NCBI RefSeq assembly: GCF_018860745.1
Contig: NZ_JAHKPY010000015.1
Coordinates: 62,001 to 126,000, forward strand
Direction of reading: 5' to 3'
From: Zobellia uliginosa
GTDB lineage: Bacteria; Bacteroidota; Bacteroidia; Flavobacteriales; Flavobacteriaceae
DNA length: 64,000 nucleotides
Position 1 is the first letter of the stretch, and the number at the start of each line of letters is the position of its first letter. Positions 35,941-45,732 of the stretch are shown here, piece after piece. A program made the position numbers and the translations under genes. The notes below the pieces were generated by a model. That model saw nothing but the letters and a program-made list of their open reading frames with translations. It made no database searches and was not told the origin of the DNA.

Positions 35941-37170
35941 TTAAACCGTTTTTGAAGAAAGACCCAATTTATCTAAATCTTTCCAAAAATCCGGGTAAGA
36001 TTTTGATACCACCTCAGCATCGTTCACGTACAATGGCACTTTCATAGCCAAAGGTGCAAACGCCATGGCCATTCTATGATCGTTATAGGTATCAATGGCA
36101 ACATCTACATTTATTTTATCCGATAATCCTATAGTTAGCTCTTTGTCTGTAACCGTAATATTAGCGCCTAATTTAGATAGTTCCGTATACAAGGCCTCCA
36201 ATCTATCCGTTTCTTTAATTTTAAGCGTATGCAGACCAATTAAATGACATTCCATTTCCAAACCGAAACAAGTAACAGCAATGGTTTGTGCTATATCAGG
36301 AGCATTACTCAAATCAAATTGAACCTTCGTGGATTTTGGACCTTCAATTTTCTTAAGAACTACGTTATTTTCGCTGAACTTTGTTTCTACACCAAATTCA
36401 GTATACAATTCTTGAAGTACACTATCTCCTTGCAGACTATTATTTTTATAAGCTGATAAGGTAATTTCACTCCCAACATCACTTAACGCAATGATACTAT
36501 AGAAATAAGAAGCAGAGCTCCAATCAGACTCTACAACTAAATTTACATTATCAACGGTTGACATAGAAGCCACTTTTATAGTGTTTCCCTCAAATGAATT
36601 CTTTACCCCTATTTGTGATAAAAGAGCCAGAGTCATTTTTATATACGGAACAGACGTTATCTTACCTACGAGTTCTAATTCCAATCCGTTTTCTAGACTT
36701 GGAGCCGTCAATAAAAGTGAAGAAATATATTGACTACTGATATTTGCAGGAAGACTAACTTTGCTTTTGCTTAGCTTCTTCCCTATTATACGAATGGGCG
36801 GGTAGCCATCATTTTTTTCGTAAGTAATATCAGCTCCTAAATCACGTAATGCCTCAACCAAAACCTTTACGGGTCTTTCCGTCATTCGCTGCGATCCCGT
36901 AAGTGTTACATCCTTGCCTTCTTGAGAAGCAAAATAACTAGTTAGGAAGCGCATTGCCGTACCTGCATGATGAATATCCACCAATCCTTTTTCTATCTTA
37001 AGCCCCTTTTGCATGACCTCTGCATCATCTGAGTTGGAAAGGTTATCAATGCTAATATTGGAGTACAGGGCCTGCAACAACAAAGAGCGGTTAGACTCGC
37101 TTTTTGAGCCTGTAATCTGAATATTATTATGCAATAGTTTATTAGATGGAGTGGATAGGTGTAGTTTCAA
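35941..37170 (-). CDS. aroA: 5-enolpyruvylshikimate-3-phosphate synthase
   Basis: 409 residues. Motifs are ITGSKSESNRSLLLQAL (substrate and PEP contacts), AGTAMRFLTSYFA, QRMTERPVKVL and the late NDHRMAMAFAPLA. It joins PEP to shikimate-3-phosphate, the step before chorismate. The Pro of the usual AMRPL segment is Phe here (AMRFL). It has its own promoter and lies about 7 kb from the aromatic operon it feeds. Confidence 0.96.
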   Translation of the reverse strand: MKLHLSTPSNKLLHNNIQITGSKSESNRSLLLQALYSNISIDNLSNSDDAEVMQKGLKIEKGLVDIHHAGTAMRFLTSYFASQEGKDVTLTGSQRMTERPVKVLVEALRDLGADITYEKNDGYPPIRIIGKKLSKSKVSLPANISSQYISSLLLTAPSLENGLELELVGKITSVPYIKMTLALLSQIGVKNSFEGNTIKVASMSTVDNVNLVVESDWSSASYFYSIIALSDVGSEITLSAYKNNSLQGDSVLQELYTEFGVETKFSENNVVLKKIEGPKSTKVQFDLSNAPDIAQTIAVTCFGLEMECHLIGLHTLKIKETDRLEALYTELSKLGANITVTDKELTIGLSDKINVDVAIDTYNDHRMAMAFAPLAMKVPLYVNDAEVVSKSYPDFWKDLDKLGLSSKTV

Positions 37171-37200
37171 AAGCTGTTCTCTTTAAAGATTCTTAAACAA

Positions 37201-37224
37201 GATAGATTTTCTTCTAAATCTATC
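37201..37224. repeat. 9-bp perfect hairpin between mazG-like gene and aroA
   Basis: GATAGATTT and AAATCTATC around a 6-nt loop. It lies in the aroA 5' leader (TSS expected near 37256). It has only a weak T stretch after it, so it may be a leader structure or a poor terminator. Confidence 0.5.
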
Positions 37225-37262
37225 CATTTACCCAAGGATTAACCGGGCAAAATTTAAGTTGC

Positions 37263-37270
37263 CAAATATA
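37263..37270 (-). promoter_or_regulatory. Promoter -7 element for aroA
   Basis: TATATTTG on the minus strand, exact match to TAnnTTTG, in the gap after the MazG-like gene. No good TTG at -33. Confidence 0.5.
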
Positions 37271-37273
37271 GCA

Positions 37274-37600
37274 CTATTTCAGCTTTTCATTGTTGTGATG
37301 ACGGTCATGATCTCGTTTTGTTTTTAAATCGAGTTTCTTATCAAAAGCTTCCTGAAGATCAACTCCCGTCTGATTGGCTAAACAAAGAGTTACAAAAAGA
37401 ACATCTGCAAGTTCCTCACCAAGGTCCTTGTTCTTATCCGATTCTTTTTCGCTTTGCTCGCCATATCTTCGAGCTATAATACGAGCCACCTCACCAACCT
37501 CTTCCGTAAGCTGTGCCATGTTTGTCAGTTCGTTAAAATAACGCACTCCATGTTCCTTGATCCAGTTATCTACCCTTTCCTGAGCTTTCTGTAGTTCCAT
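37274..37600 (-). CDS. MazG-like nucleotide pyrophosphohydrolase
   Basis: 108 residues, one MazG-type helical domain with the metal-binding pattern EEVGEVARIIARRYGE and, later, DLGEELADVLFVTLCLAN. Such enzymes hydrolyse nucleoside triphosphates to monophosphates; the preferred nucleotide is unknown. Its start overlaps the end of the DUF3857 gene upstream by 35 nt in another frame, so the two are coupled. Confidence 0.9.
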   Translation of the reverse strand: MELQKAQERVDNWIKEHGVRYFNELTNMAQLTEEVGEVARIIARRYGEQSEKESDKNKDLGEELADVLFVTLCLANQTGVDLQEAFDKKLDLKTKRDHDRHHNNEKLK

Positions 37601-39623
37601 TAGAAGTAATTTTTGATAAAACTACTTTTTCTGTTTGTTTTTCAACGATATTTTTAAACAATTCTTTCAAGCCATTGTAGTAGTTTGCAGATATCACCGC
37701 TTGGTTTATCTTAACATCAACCCTAAGTTGTACTGCTGTTCCATTATCTAAAACTTGATATTGAAACCCTCCTATTTTATCAACCATTGTCATATTTGCA
37801 CTTGCTGGTAAAGATGTTATTTCATAACCTTCAGGAATCGTTATGTTCACGGTATATTTTTCTCTCCAAGGAAAGCTAAAATCTATTGGATATTCTCTCT
37901 CTTCCAGTTTAAAAGGATTTTCTTTCATCGCAAGATGAAACAAAGGCGAAAAGTATATCTTATCACCCACAACGTCTGCTTGATTGTCTAACGAAAAACT
38001 ATAACTCTCTAAAACAGGTTTCCCTATACTGCCTTTATTTTTAATAGTGTAATCAGATATTTCCATTCCATTGTTTTTGTTCTCCAATTTCTCTAGGTAA
38101 TCATCTTCTACACTGTTTGTATATTTATTTCTGAACAAATAAGCATTGTAGTCTACATTAGCATGTCTTACTTTTCCGGTAATACTCCCATTTTCTTTTA
38201 AGTCAACACTTAACTGCACCCTTTCCTCAGAAAGATTCTTAGGAAAAAGATTAACCGAAACTATAGACCCATCTTTTTGAATCTTCTTCCCAAACCAGTT
38301 TAGCGCCCTTGTGGGCAACAAATTAGGCCTAGTATACTTGTTGGTTGCATCTAACAATATTAGATTTCCGTCTATTTCAACCGAAGCTATTACATAGTTA
38401 AAACCTTCTCTAGTAGGAGACAATGGCACCCCATGACTTCTTGTACTTACCAATACAGGACTAGCGCATAGGCCTGCTTCTTGTAGCATCGCTGTTAACA
38501 TAAGATTGATGTCCGCTATATTTCCTGTTTGCTCCTTATACGCAGTTTTAACTCCCTTATCTACATAATATCCGTATATATTATTCCAATTCATGCGCCC
38601 CTGTACATGTGAGAAGATAGCTCCCATTAATTCTATAGGAGAAGATGTTGCAATTTGCAAGGTTTCAAGGTCGTCTTTGAAATATTTAGATGATTTTAGC
38701 TGAGCGCCAAATGATTCGCTCTCGTAAATTTTCTTAATAACGCTTTCCCATGTAGTGGCATAGTTCTCTTGCAACTGCTGGGGAAACCTAGTATACTGAA
38801 GTTCATAATTTATGGAACTCCTATAGTTGTTCATATCATTCACGAACGGCTCTTCTTTTAGAGCAGGCACATCGGTCATATTATATTCTGAGGTATTTAC
38901 TTTATATTCTATACTTTGATTTGAATATGTTGTACTAGTAACACCCCATCCACCATTGTTTCTAGATTTATTTGTGAAATCTATTTTTCCAGACTTTACC
39001 CCATACTTTGGATTTACATTTAAATAACCTTTCATATTAGCTTTAAAGCTGAAGTATTCTGGCGTTGCAATACTAATTTCTTGTTTCTTTATAGGAATAT
39101 CATATTGGAGTGCAATCTCATCTATTGAATAATAAAAGGGAGATGTTATTTTGTATTCGTACTCTATAACACAACCTTCTTTTATCTTCGGAAGTGTAAA
39201 CTTCTGTTGATTTCTATATTTGTTCAATTCCAGAGTGAAAACCGCTGATTTTTCCATTTTGTTTTTTTCAACCTTACCGTTTTCCAAAATATAAGTGTAA
39301 GCCTTCAAACCAGAAATAGACTCAACATCGTTATTGTTTTTATATAACGATTGAGAAACAGTTGCGTAATCAAATCCTTCCTTATCATATATTTTAATTC
39401 GTTCAAATACATAGGTAGATACAGAAAAACCCATACTCTGATTATAATTGAATCGGATACTTTTATTCCTATATAGAACTGTAGCTGCCGCAGATGAATC
39501 ACTAGGATTATAAGTCTCTTGAAGTTCTTCTTTAGAAACCTTTCCAAATTTAAAATCCTGGGCTTTACCGGAAAATGAAATAGCAAGAAGGACCAACAAA
39601 ACGGCTGCTCGAAGTTGTATCAT
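37566..39623 (-). CDS. Secreted DUF3857 / degenerate transglutaminase-like protein
   Basis: 685 residues. Signal peptide MIQLRAAVLLVLLAISFSGKAQ, then a DUF3857 beta-sandwich (about 50-250) and a transglutaminase-like domain (about 280-420). The usual Cys position (G-D-C in the paralogue next door) reads GNIADINLML here, so the nucleophile is missing; LLDAT keeps the Asp. A C-terminal beta domain follows. Function unknown; probably a periplasmic binding or scaffold protein. It lies 29 nt after its paralogue in an apparent operon. Confidence 0.85.
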   Translation of the reverse strand: MIQLRAAVLLVLLAISFSGKAQDFKFGKVSKEELQETYNPSDSSAAATVLYRNKSIRFNYNQSMGFSVSTYVFERIKIYDKEGFDYATVSQSLYKNNNDVESISGLKAYTYILENGKVEKNKMEKSAVFTLELNKYRNQQKFTLPKIKEGCVIEYEYKITSPFYYSIDEIALQYDIPIKKQEISIATPEYFSFKANMKGYLNVNPKYGVKSGKIDFTNKSRNNGGWGVTSTTYSNQSIEYKVNTSEYNMTDVPALKEEPFVNDMNNYRSSINYELQYTRFPQQLQENYATTWESVIKKIYESESFGAQLKSSKYFKDDLETLQIATSSPIELMGAIFSHVQGRMNWNNIYGYYVDKGVKTAYKEQTGNIADINLMLTAMLQEAGLCASPVLVSTRSHGVPLSPTREGFNYVIASVEIDGNLILLDATNKYTRPNLLPTRALNWFGKKIQKDGSIVSVNLFPKNLSEERVQLSVDLKENGSITGKVRHANVDYNAYLFRNKYTNSVEDDYLEKLENKNNGMEISDYTIKNKGSIGKPVLESYSFSLDNQADVVGDKIYFSPLFHLAMKENPFKLEEREYPIDFSFPWREKYTVNITIPEGYEITSLPASANMTMVDKIGGFQYQVLDNGTAVQLRVDVKINQAVISANYYNGLKELFKNIVEKQTEKVVLSKITSNGTTESSGKGR

Positions 39624-39652
39624 ACGTATGGTTTTTTTTTAAGGTGGTTTGG

Positions 39653-41563
39653 TTATTTTTTAAGAAGAACAATCTGTGCGTTATCCACACTTGCAATTTC
39701 TTTTCTAAAATTGCGATATTCTTTATATTTTTCCTTTGGATAGTACCCTTTTTTAAGTAAGAAACTTCTTTTGTACTGTATTGAATTATTATCTGGGTTA
39801 TGCTCAAAACTTACCGTATATAAACCAAATTCATTTTCGATTTTTTTAGCGTTAGGAATAGCTTCTATGGTATAATTTTCTGGTAGTTGTATAGTAAATT
39901 CATCTTCATCTAAAAATCCTCTTTGAATTTCAAATGGCAATTTTCTGTTTCGGTATCGATCAGGAACAATACTCTGGTTATTAAATGCATTGGCAGTAAA
40001 AAGAATTCTGTCTCCGCTTAGTGAGGCATAGTTTGTCGCATTTAAATCTATATTCTCAGTAAATACAACATCATTTTTATTATTATCAAAGCTGTAGTTG
40101 ACTATTGTAAGATTATTTATAGAACTCCATCTGCTTTTAAACTGTTTAATAATGTCCTCATCCGTTTTTTCCTTTAACCTAAAATGCGCGTTATACTGGC
40201 TTCCTTTTGTCACAAGATGTGTGTCTCCGGAAATACTGCCATCAGGCTTTAATTCATATGACGCCTTAATAGATTGATAATTATCTTCATTAATGTAAGC
40301 GGTGGTTGTTACAATTTCACCTCCATCAGGTTTTACTATCATCACTTTTCTATCGTCGGTAAATGTACCAACGTATCCAAACGGAAGAATCTGTGATGTA
40401 CAATCTACCCAGTAGTAAGTTTCATTATATGGGATGGCTAAAATAATATGATTCCCCTGGGCTAAATCAGCAAAATCATCTTCAAAATCAACTTTATCTC
40501 CTCCGGCTTCTACCACAGCGTAGTAGGATACAACCCCCACTTCTTTTAAAAGTGCTTTAGTATAGTTAGAAAGACCTTTGCAATCACCATACTTTACTTT
40601 ATCTACCTCAATTGCCGAAATGGGCTGTAGGCCGCCAATACCAATTTGGACGCTAATGTATCTTGTATTATCCTGAACGTATTTATAAATGATTTTCGCT
40701 TTTTCAAGATCATTATCTACCCCCAAAACCAACGCCTTCGCTTTTGCTACAGTTTGCGGACTAAGTTCATCTCTACCTGATAAAAGGTTATTATCCACCC
40801 AAGACCCCATATCCTTCCAGTTACTAATAGATGCATCAAATCCTTTATAATGAAAATTAGGTATCCGAGCCATTAACTTAGGACTGATTTTCTGAAAAGA
40901 CGGACTCATACCTTCCCTTTTCATAGCCGGTATAGTATGGGCCGTGTAGGTTATAGAATTATTTGTTTCCTTTTTATCAAATTCTAAACTCTCTAGATTT
41001 TTTTCATAGATTACGGGTTTTTGACCTGCATCCGCATACACTATAGAATAATGACTTTTTTCAACACTTACTGTAAATCCGCTTAAAAAATACCAAGAGG
41101 GAATAGACCCGGTATCAGATGTTTCGTATTCATAATTAAATTCTATAGTGTATGGATAACTTATAGGAGTGTAGTTATAGTACAGTTTGCGATAGTCAAT
41201 ATACAGTGAAAAACCATCTACGGCACTTACGTCTTTAAAATCCTTTTTCTTGATTTTTTCAATCTCGTTGCCAACTGCATCGTAGACCACGATATTCATG
41301 CTCTTTATTTTCTTTGAACTATCATATCCCAGACCATTTCGAGCATTACGATTGCCTAGTTTATTCAACACCGTAATAACCTGTTTATTCTTAACGATCA
41401 TTTTTTGTTGAGAAAGAATTTCAATATCCAATTGATCAAGACGAACAACGGCATTTGCGTTTTCCGTCAAAACTTTATTTATAAAAAGGGAGTTGTATTT
41501 TAATTCTTGTGCATTAGAAAGAAAGTTCAAGAATAGTAGAGAGAATACTAAAGATAGTCGCAT
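39653..41563 (-). CDS. Secreted DUF3857 / transglutaminase-like protein
   Basis: 636 residues from the ATG at 41563 (MRLSLVFSLLFLNFLSNAQ, a clean signal peptide); the in-frame ATG at 41593 would put ten residues before it. DUF3857 at about 45-240, then a transglutaminase-like domain with Cys in KYGDCKGLSNY, His in GNHIILAIP and Asp in YYWVDCTS, a complete papain-type triad. A C-terminal beta domain (DUF2569-like or unclassified) ends it. Probably periplasmic; substrate unknown. It precedes a paralogue without the Cys. Confidence 0.87.
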   Translation of the reverse strand: MRLSLVFSLLFLNFLSNAQELKYNSLFINKVLTENANAVVRLDQLDIEILSQQKMIVKNKQVITVLNKLGNRNARNGLGYDSSKKIKSMNIVVYDAVGNEIEKIKKKDFKDVSAVDGFSLYIDYRKLYYNYTPISYPYTIEFNYEYETSDTGSIPSWYFLSGFTVSVEKSHYSIVYADAGQKPVIYEKNLESLEFDKKETNNSITYTAHTIPAMKREGMSPSFQKISPKLMARIPNFHYKGFDASISNWKDMGSWVDNNLLSGRDELSPQTVAKAKALVLGVDNDLEKAKIIYKYVQDNTRYISVQIGIGGLQPISAIEVDKVKYGDCKGLSNYTKALLKEVGVVSYYAVVEAGGDKVDFEDDFADLAQGNHIILAIPYNETYYWVDCTSQILPFGYVGTFTDDRKVMIVKPDGGEIVTTTAYINEDNYQSIKASYELKPDGSISGDTHLVTKGSQYNAHFRLKEKTDEDIIKQFKSRWSSINNLTIVNYSFDNNKNDVVFTENIDLNATNYASLSGDRILFTANAFNNQSIVPDRYRNRKLPFEIQRGFLDEDEFTIQLPENYTIEAIPNAKKIENEFGLYTVSFEHNPDNNSIQYKRSFLLKKGYYPKEKYKEYRNFRKEIASVDNAQIVLLKK

Positions 41564-41643
41564 TGATTGTGTTTGGTTGTGGAAATCTAGCACAAAACAG
41601 ACATTTTTCTTACAAAGTGAAGAAAAAAATCGACAAACAACAC

Positions 41644-42096
41644 TTATTCCTTGTTTTTCGTATCTATGGCAATGGTTACTGGCCCATCATTTAACAAATC
41701 AACTTTCATATCTGCACCAAAAATACCCGTTCCTACTTTTTTGCCTAAATCTAGTTCAATTTTCTCAACGAACTTCTCATAAAGTGGAATGGCAATATCT
41801 GGTTTTGAAGCTCTAATATACGATGGTCGATTTCCTTTCTTGGTGGCTGCATGCAGTGTAAACTGACTTACAACAATGGCATCACCATTAGTATCCTTTA
41901 GCGAATTGTTCATAACACCATCAGCATCATTAAAAATTCTGAGATTTACAATTTTGCGTGACAACCATTCTATATCTTCATGGCCATCTGCGTCTTCAAT
42001 GCCCAATAAAATTAATAGCCCGTTTTTTATTTCGGAAATCATTTTACCGTCTACCGTTACGCTGGCTCTAGACACTCTTTGAATAATGGCTCGCAT
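41644..42096 (-). CDS. dtd: D-aminoacyl-tRNA deacylase
   Basis: 150 residues with MRAIIQRVSRASVTVDG at the start and both active-site motifs, VSQFTL (near residue 78) and LNDGPVTI (near residue 137). It hydrolyses D-amino acids, and also glycine, mischarged on tRNA. Length is exactly typical. It lies 38 nt after rsgA on the same strand. Confidence 0.97.
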   Translation of the reverse strand: MRAIIQRVSRASVTVDGKMISEIKNGLLILLGIEDADGHEDIEWLSRKIVNLRIFNDADGVMNNSLKDTNGDAIVVSQFTLHAATKKGNRPSYIRASKPDIAIPLYEKFVEKIELDLGKKVGTGIFGADMKVDLLNDGPVTIAIDTKNKE

Positions 42097-42134
42097 CGTC
42101 CTTAATCTATAGTTTAATTCTTAGTCAACGTACG

Positions 42135-43088
42135 TTATTTTTTAACATCGTGAATATCAACCCTGTAATTTTCTTCTTCTCCCGTTACCATTTGTACATA
42201 GCTTCGGTAACGGCTCCAAGCCACTTCTTCATTTTCCAATGCTTCCTTTACTGCACATTTGGGCTCGTCTAGATGTAAGCAATTATTGAATTTACAATTT
42301 CCCTTGAGCTCAAAAATTTCAGGAAAATAGTCTCCTATTTCCTCCTTTTCCATATCAACAATTCCAAAACCTTTAATACCAGGAGTGTCAATAATACGGG
42401 CTCCAAAATCTAAATCGAACATTTCTGCAAACGTAGTCGTATGCTGTCCTTGCAAATGTTGTCCCGAAATTTCAGTGGTTTTTAAATCTAGCTTAGGCTC
42501 CAATGTATTTACCAATGTAGATTTTCCAGCACCTGAATGCCCCGCAAACATGCTAGTTTTACCAAGCATCATCTCCTTAACCTTATCTACGTTTTTACCT
42601 GATTTTGCAGAAATACCAATACAAGTATATCCTACTTTTCTATACATTTCAGCTAGAAATTTAATCTCTGCCAATTCCTCAATAGTATAGGTATCCACTT
42701 TATTAAAAAGTAAAACAGCTGGAATATCATAGGCTTCGGCGGTAGCCAGAAAACGATCTATAAAAATAGTATATGTTGTTGGGTTGTTTAAAGTAACCAG
42801 CAAAAAGACCTGATCAAGATTTGCCGCAATAATATGCGTTTGTTTAGAAAGGTTCACCGATTTTCGAATAATGTAATTCTTACGATCTTCAATACTGTGA
42901 ATAGTACCCACCGTATCATCTCCTAGTTGCTCAATTTTAAAAGCTACTACGTCTCCCACAGCAATAGGGTTCGTACTCTTTATACCCTGAATTCTAAATT
43001 TACCTTTAATACGGCATTCGTAAAATTCGCCGTCTTGCGTTTTTACGGTATACCAACTTCCAGTAGATTTATATACAGTTCCTTTCAT
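42135..43088 (-). CDS. rsgA: Small-subunit assembly GTPase RsgA
   Basis: 317 residues: OB fold first, then a circularly permuted GTPase with G4 LFNKVD before G1 GHSGAGKSTLVN and G3 DTPGIKGFG, then a zinc-binding tail C-x4-C-x-H-x5-C (CKFNNCLHLDEPKC). RsgA checks 30S maturation near the decoding centre. Upstream of it is a divergent secreted-protein gene. Confidence 0.97.
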   Translation of the reverse strand: MKGTVYKSTGSWYTVKTQDGEFYECRIKGKFRIQGIKSTNPIAVGDVVAFKIEQLGDDTVGTIHSIEDRKNYIIRKSVNLSKQTHIIAANLDQVFLLVTLNNPTTYTIFIDRFLATAEAYDIPAVLLFNKVDTYTIEELAEIKFLAEMYRKVGYTCIGISAKSGKNVDKVKEMMLGKTSMFAGHSGAGKSTLVNTLEPKLDLKTTEISGQHLQGQHTTTFAEMFDLDFGARIIDTPGIKGFGIVDMEKEEIGDYFPEIFELKGNCKFNNCLHLDEPKCAVKEALENEEVAWSRYRSYVQMVTGEEENYRVDIHDVKK

Positions 43089-43260
43089 TCATTTTCAATT
43101 TCAGTACAAAGAAACAACTTTACTTTATACTATCACCTTAAAACAGACGGTCTTAAAGGTTCTTTTCAAAAATATAAATTCTGTTTCTTTCATTATTTTT
43201 AATCTATAAATGCAACCCTTTGAAGCATTTAGCTGTCTTTAATAAAAAACTAAAAGTAAA

Positions 43261-43707
43261 ATGATGAAAAAAATTGTATTGATAACCGCTCTTTTAATAG
43301 CCGCAACCTTTGAAGTTATGGCACAAGAAATAAAAATAATTACCAGCGTAGAATCTATTGTACCCAGTGGACTAGGAAGGTCTAGAATTATAGATGGCCA
43401 AGAGGATAAAGATTTTGAGGAATTCACTTCCGAACAGACAGAAGATGATAATAGCAGAAACAAATCAAAACGAGGTAATATCAGAGTAAAGAACTTTGAG
43501 GAAACCAAACTTCTAAACTTTTATAATATTGCCGGAATTCGTTTTCAAAACATAGCGGCCAATGATGCGGTTATCTCATCAAAATTAACAGACATGCTCA
43601 AAGACGGCTGGGAACTTATCTTTGTAACCAGCGGTGTTGAGGCAGATGCTGGTGATAGCGACTCCCAAGGTATTTTTATTACACGATACGTTTTCAGAAA
43701 AGACTAA
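43261..43707 (+). CDS. Secreted hypothetical protein
   Basis: 148 residues; ATG at 43261 or 43264 (MKKIVLITALLIAATFEVMAQ signal peptide). The mature part has a charged low-complexity stretch (about 48-72) and a C-terminal region ISSKLTDMLKDGWELIFVTSGVE, ending ITRYVFRK. That last part resembles DUF4177-type proteins (a sequence around DGWELV), but the match is by eye. Function unknown. Confidence 0.72.
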   Translation: MMKKIVLITALLIAATFEVMAQEIKIITSVESIVPSGLGRSRIIDGQEDKDFEEFTSEQTEDDNSRNKSKRGNIRVKNFEETKLLNFYNIAGIRFQNIAANDAVISSKLTDMLKDGWELIFVTSGVEADAGDSDSQGIFITRYVFRKD

Positions 43708-43710
43708 ATA

Positions 43711-43744
43711 AAAACACGGCTTGTTAAAAAACAAGCCGTGTTTT
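43711..43744. terminator. Bidirectional terminator
   Basis: AAAACACGGCTTGTT and its exact complement around a 4-nt AAAA loop; 15-bp perfect stem between convergent genes. Confidence 0.92.
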
Positions 43745-43766
43745 ATATTCGTACAAATAACTACAT

Positions 43767-44849
43767 TTATCCGTTTACAATCTTCTCTTGATGATTGATA
43801 GACTCTTGGTGTATAGCTTTGAACATTTTTAGAATGAATTCTTCGCTCAATCCTTTCGACTCTCCTTCAAGAATCATAGCGCCAAGAATTTGGTTCCATC
43901 GGTTAGACTGAAGAACGGCAACGTTCTTTTGTTTTTTCAACTCGCCAATACCATCTGAAACTTTCATACGCTTGCCCATAGCCTCGATCAACTGATTGTC
44001 TAGAATATCTATCTGAGCTCTTAAGTTGCTCAACTTAGCATTGTATTCTGCTTCACTATCCGATTCTTTTCTGATTTTTAAATCTCGCATAATTTGTACC
44101 AATTTTGCAGGTGTAACTTGCTGGGCAGCGTCACTCCATGCATTATCTGGATCAAAATGAGTTTCGATCATTAAACCATCAAAGTTTAAATCAAGTGCTG
44201 TTTGAGAAACATCCAAAATCATATCACGATTACCAGTAATGTGCGAAGGATCACTGATCAATGGCAAATCTGGAAACTTGTTTTGGAATTCAATGGCCAA
44301 TTGCCATTCAGGAATGTTTCTATATTTAGATTTCTCATACGTAGAGAAACCCCTATGAATAGCTCCTAATTTTCTGATTCCGGCAGTATGCAAACGCTCA
44401 ATACCACCTAACCATAATGCTAAATCCGGATTTACAGGGTTTTTCACCAATACAATTTTATCGGTACCTTCCAAGGCATCTGCTAATTCTTGCATGATAA
44501 ACGGACTAACCGTTGAACGTGCGCCGATCCATAACAAATCTACATCATGCTCTAGCGCTAACTCTACGTGCGCGCGGTTCGCTACCTCGGTAGCGGTCTT
44601 TAAACCTGTTTCTTCTTTTACTTTTTGCAACCACTTTAACCCAAGTGCGCCAACACCTTCAAAGTTTCCTGGTCGCGTTCTTGGTTTCCAGATACCTGCA
44701 CGGTAGTAATTTACATCGGTATCTTTTAACTCGTGCGCAATACGCAACACTTGTTCTTCGGTTTCAGCACTACATGGCCCTGCTATTACTAGTGGATGGT
44801 CTAAACCCATATCATCCAACCATGTTCTCATTTCTTTTGAATTCTCCAT
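43767..44849 (-). CDS. aroG: Bifunctional DAHP synthase / chorismate mutase
   Basis: 360 residues. The N-terminal part (about 1-260) is a type I-beta DAHP synthase barrel: VIAGPCSAETEEQV, YYRAGIWKPRTRPG, IGARSTVSP and PLISDPSHITGNRD. The C-terminal part (about 270-355) is an AroQ-type chorismate mutase: NLRAQIDILDNQLIEAMGKRM. It starts aromatic synthesis and also commits chorismate to prephenate, and the mutase part may mediate prephenate feedback as in related fusions. Last gene of the aromatic operon; its ATG overlaps the tyrA TAA as TAATG. Confidence 0.95.
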   Translation of the reverse strand: MENSKEMRTWLDDMGLDHPLVIAGPCSAETEEQVLRIAHELKDTDVNYYRAGIWKPRTRPGNFEGVGALGLKWLQKVKEETGLKTATEVANRAHVELALEHDVDLLWIGARSTVSPFIMQELADALEGTDKIVLVKNPVNPDLALWLGGIERLHTAGIRKLGAIHRGFSTYEKSKYRNIPEWQLAIEFQNKFPDLPLISDPSHITGNRDMILDVSQTALDLNFDGLMIETHFDPDNAWSDAAQQVTPAKLVQIMRDLKIRKESDSEAEYNAKLSNLRAQIDILDNQLIEAMGKRMKVSDGIGELKKQKNVAVLQSNRWNQILGAMILEGESKGLSEEFILKMFKAIHQESINHQEKIVNG

Positions 44850-45709
44850 TACTTCTTGTTTAGTGGTATTCCGTTTAAAATTTCCTTTATTTTATTAGTG
44901 TCGTTCATTTCGTTAAAAATTCCCGTGTAATCTCCTTTTTCCAACAGTTGTTTAAATTCCTGAAGGTTCTGTATATATTCGGTCAGTGTTTCGACCACAT
45001 TCTCTTTATTCTGCTCAAAAATTGGTGTCCACATGGCCGGAGAACTCTTTGCTAATCTTACCGTGCTTTCAAAACCACTACCCGCCATGTCAAAAATATC
45101 ACGTTCATTTTTCTCTTTATCGATTACGGTCTTTCCCAACATAAAAGAGCTGATATGTGACAAATGCGACACGTATGCAATGTGTTTATCATGCGCATCG
45201 GGATTCATGTAACGAATGCGCATTCCTATCTCCTGAAACAGCTCCAAAGCTCTCTCTTGAAGTTTAAAAGCTGTCTTTTCAACCTCACAGATAATATTCG
45301 TTTTTCCGGCATACAAATTTTCAATCGCCGCAGACGGACCTGAATGCTCCGTACCCGCAATAGGATGTGCCGCTAAATAGTTTCTTCGCTTTGGATGGGT
45401 ATCCAATGTTTTGCAAATCAAACTCTTGGTTGACCCTCCGTCAAAAACTACACAATCGTCATTAACGGCGTCCAATATTTTTGGAAGCTCCGTAACCATT
45501 ACATCTACAGGAATGCTCACAATAACCATATCTGCAAGCTCCAAATCCGCATAACTAGATGCTATGTCTATAACACCTAAATTCAAAGCTTCCTTTAAGT
45601 GAGATTCATTTGTATCTACGCCGTAAATTGTACTATCCGCACGCAGGCGTTTAATGTCCTTTGCGAAAGAACCTCCTATTAAACCGACACCAATTATAAA
45701 AACATTCAT
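44849..45709 (-). CDS. tyrA: Prephenate dehydrogenase
   Basis: 286 residues from the ATG at 45709 (MNVFIIGVGLIGGSFAKDIK); an in-frame ATG at 45778 would add 23 residues overlapping the previous gene and is unlikely. NAD loop GVGLIGGS, then HPIAGTEHSGP and SHLSHISSF as in TyrA. It converts prephenate to 4-hydroxyphenylpyruvate for tyrosine. No ACT domain is present. Confidence 0.95.
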   Translation of the reverse strand: MNVFIIGVGLIGGSFAKDIKRLRADSTIYGVDTNESHLKEALNLGVIDIASSYADLELADMVIVSIPVDVMVTELPKILDAVNDDCVVFDGGSTKSLICKTLDTHPKRRNYLAAHPIAGTEHSGPSAAIENLYAGKTNIICEVEKTAFKLQERALELFQEIGMRIRYMNPDAHDKHIAYVSHLSHISSFMLGKTVIDKEKNERDIFDMAGSGFESTVRLAKSSPAMWTPIFEQNKENVVETLTEYIQNLQEFKQLLEKGDYTGIFNEMNDTNKIKEILNGIPLNKK

Positions 45710-45732
45710 TTTATAAACTCTTGTTCGTCTTA

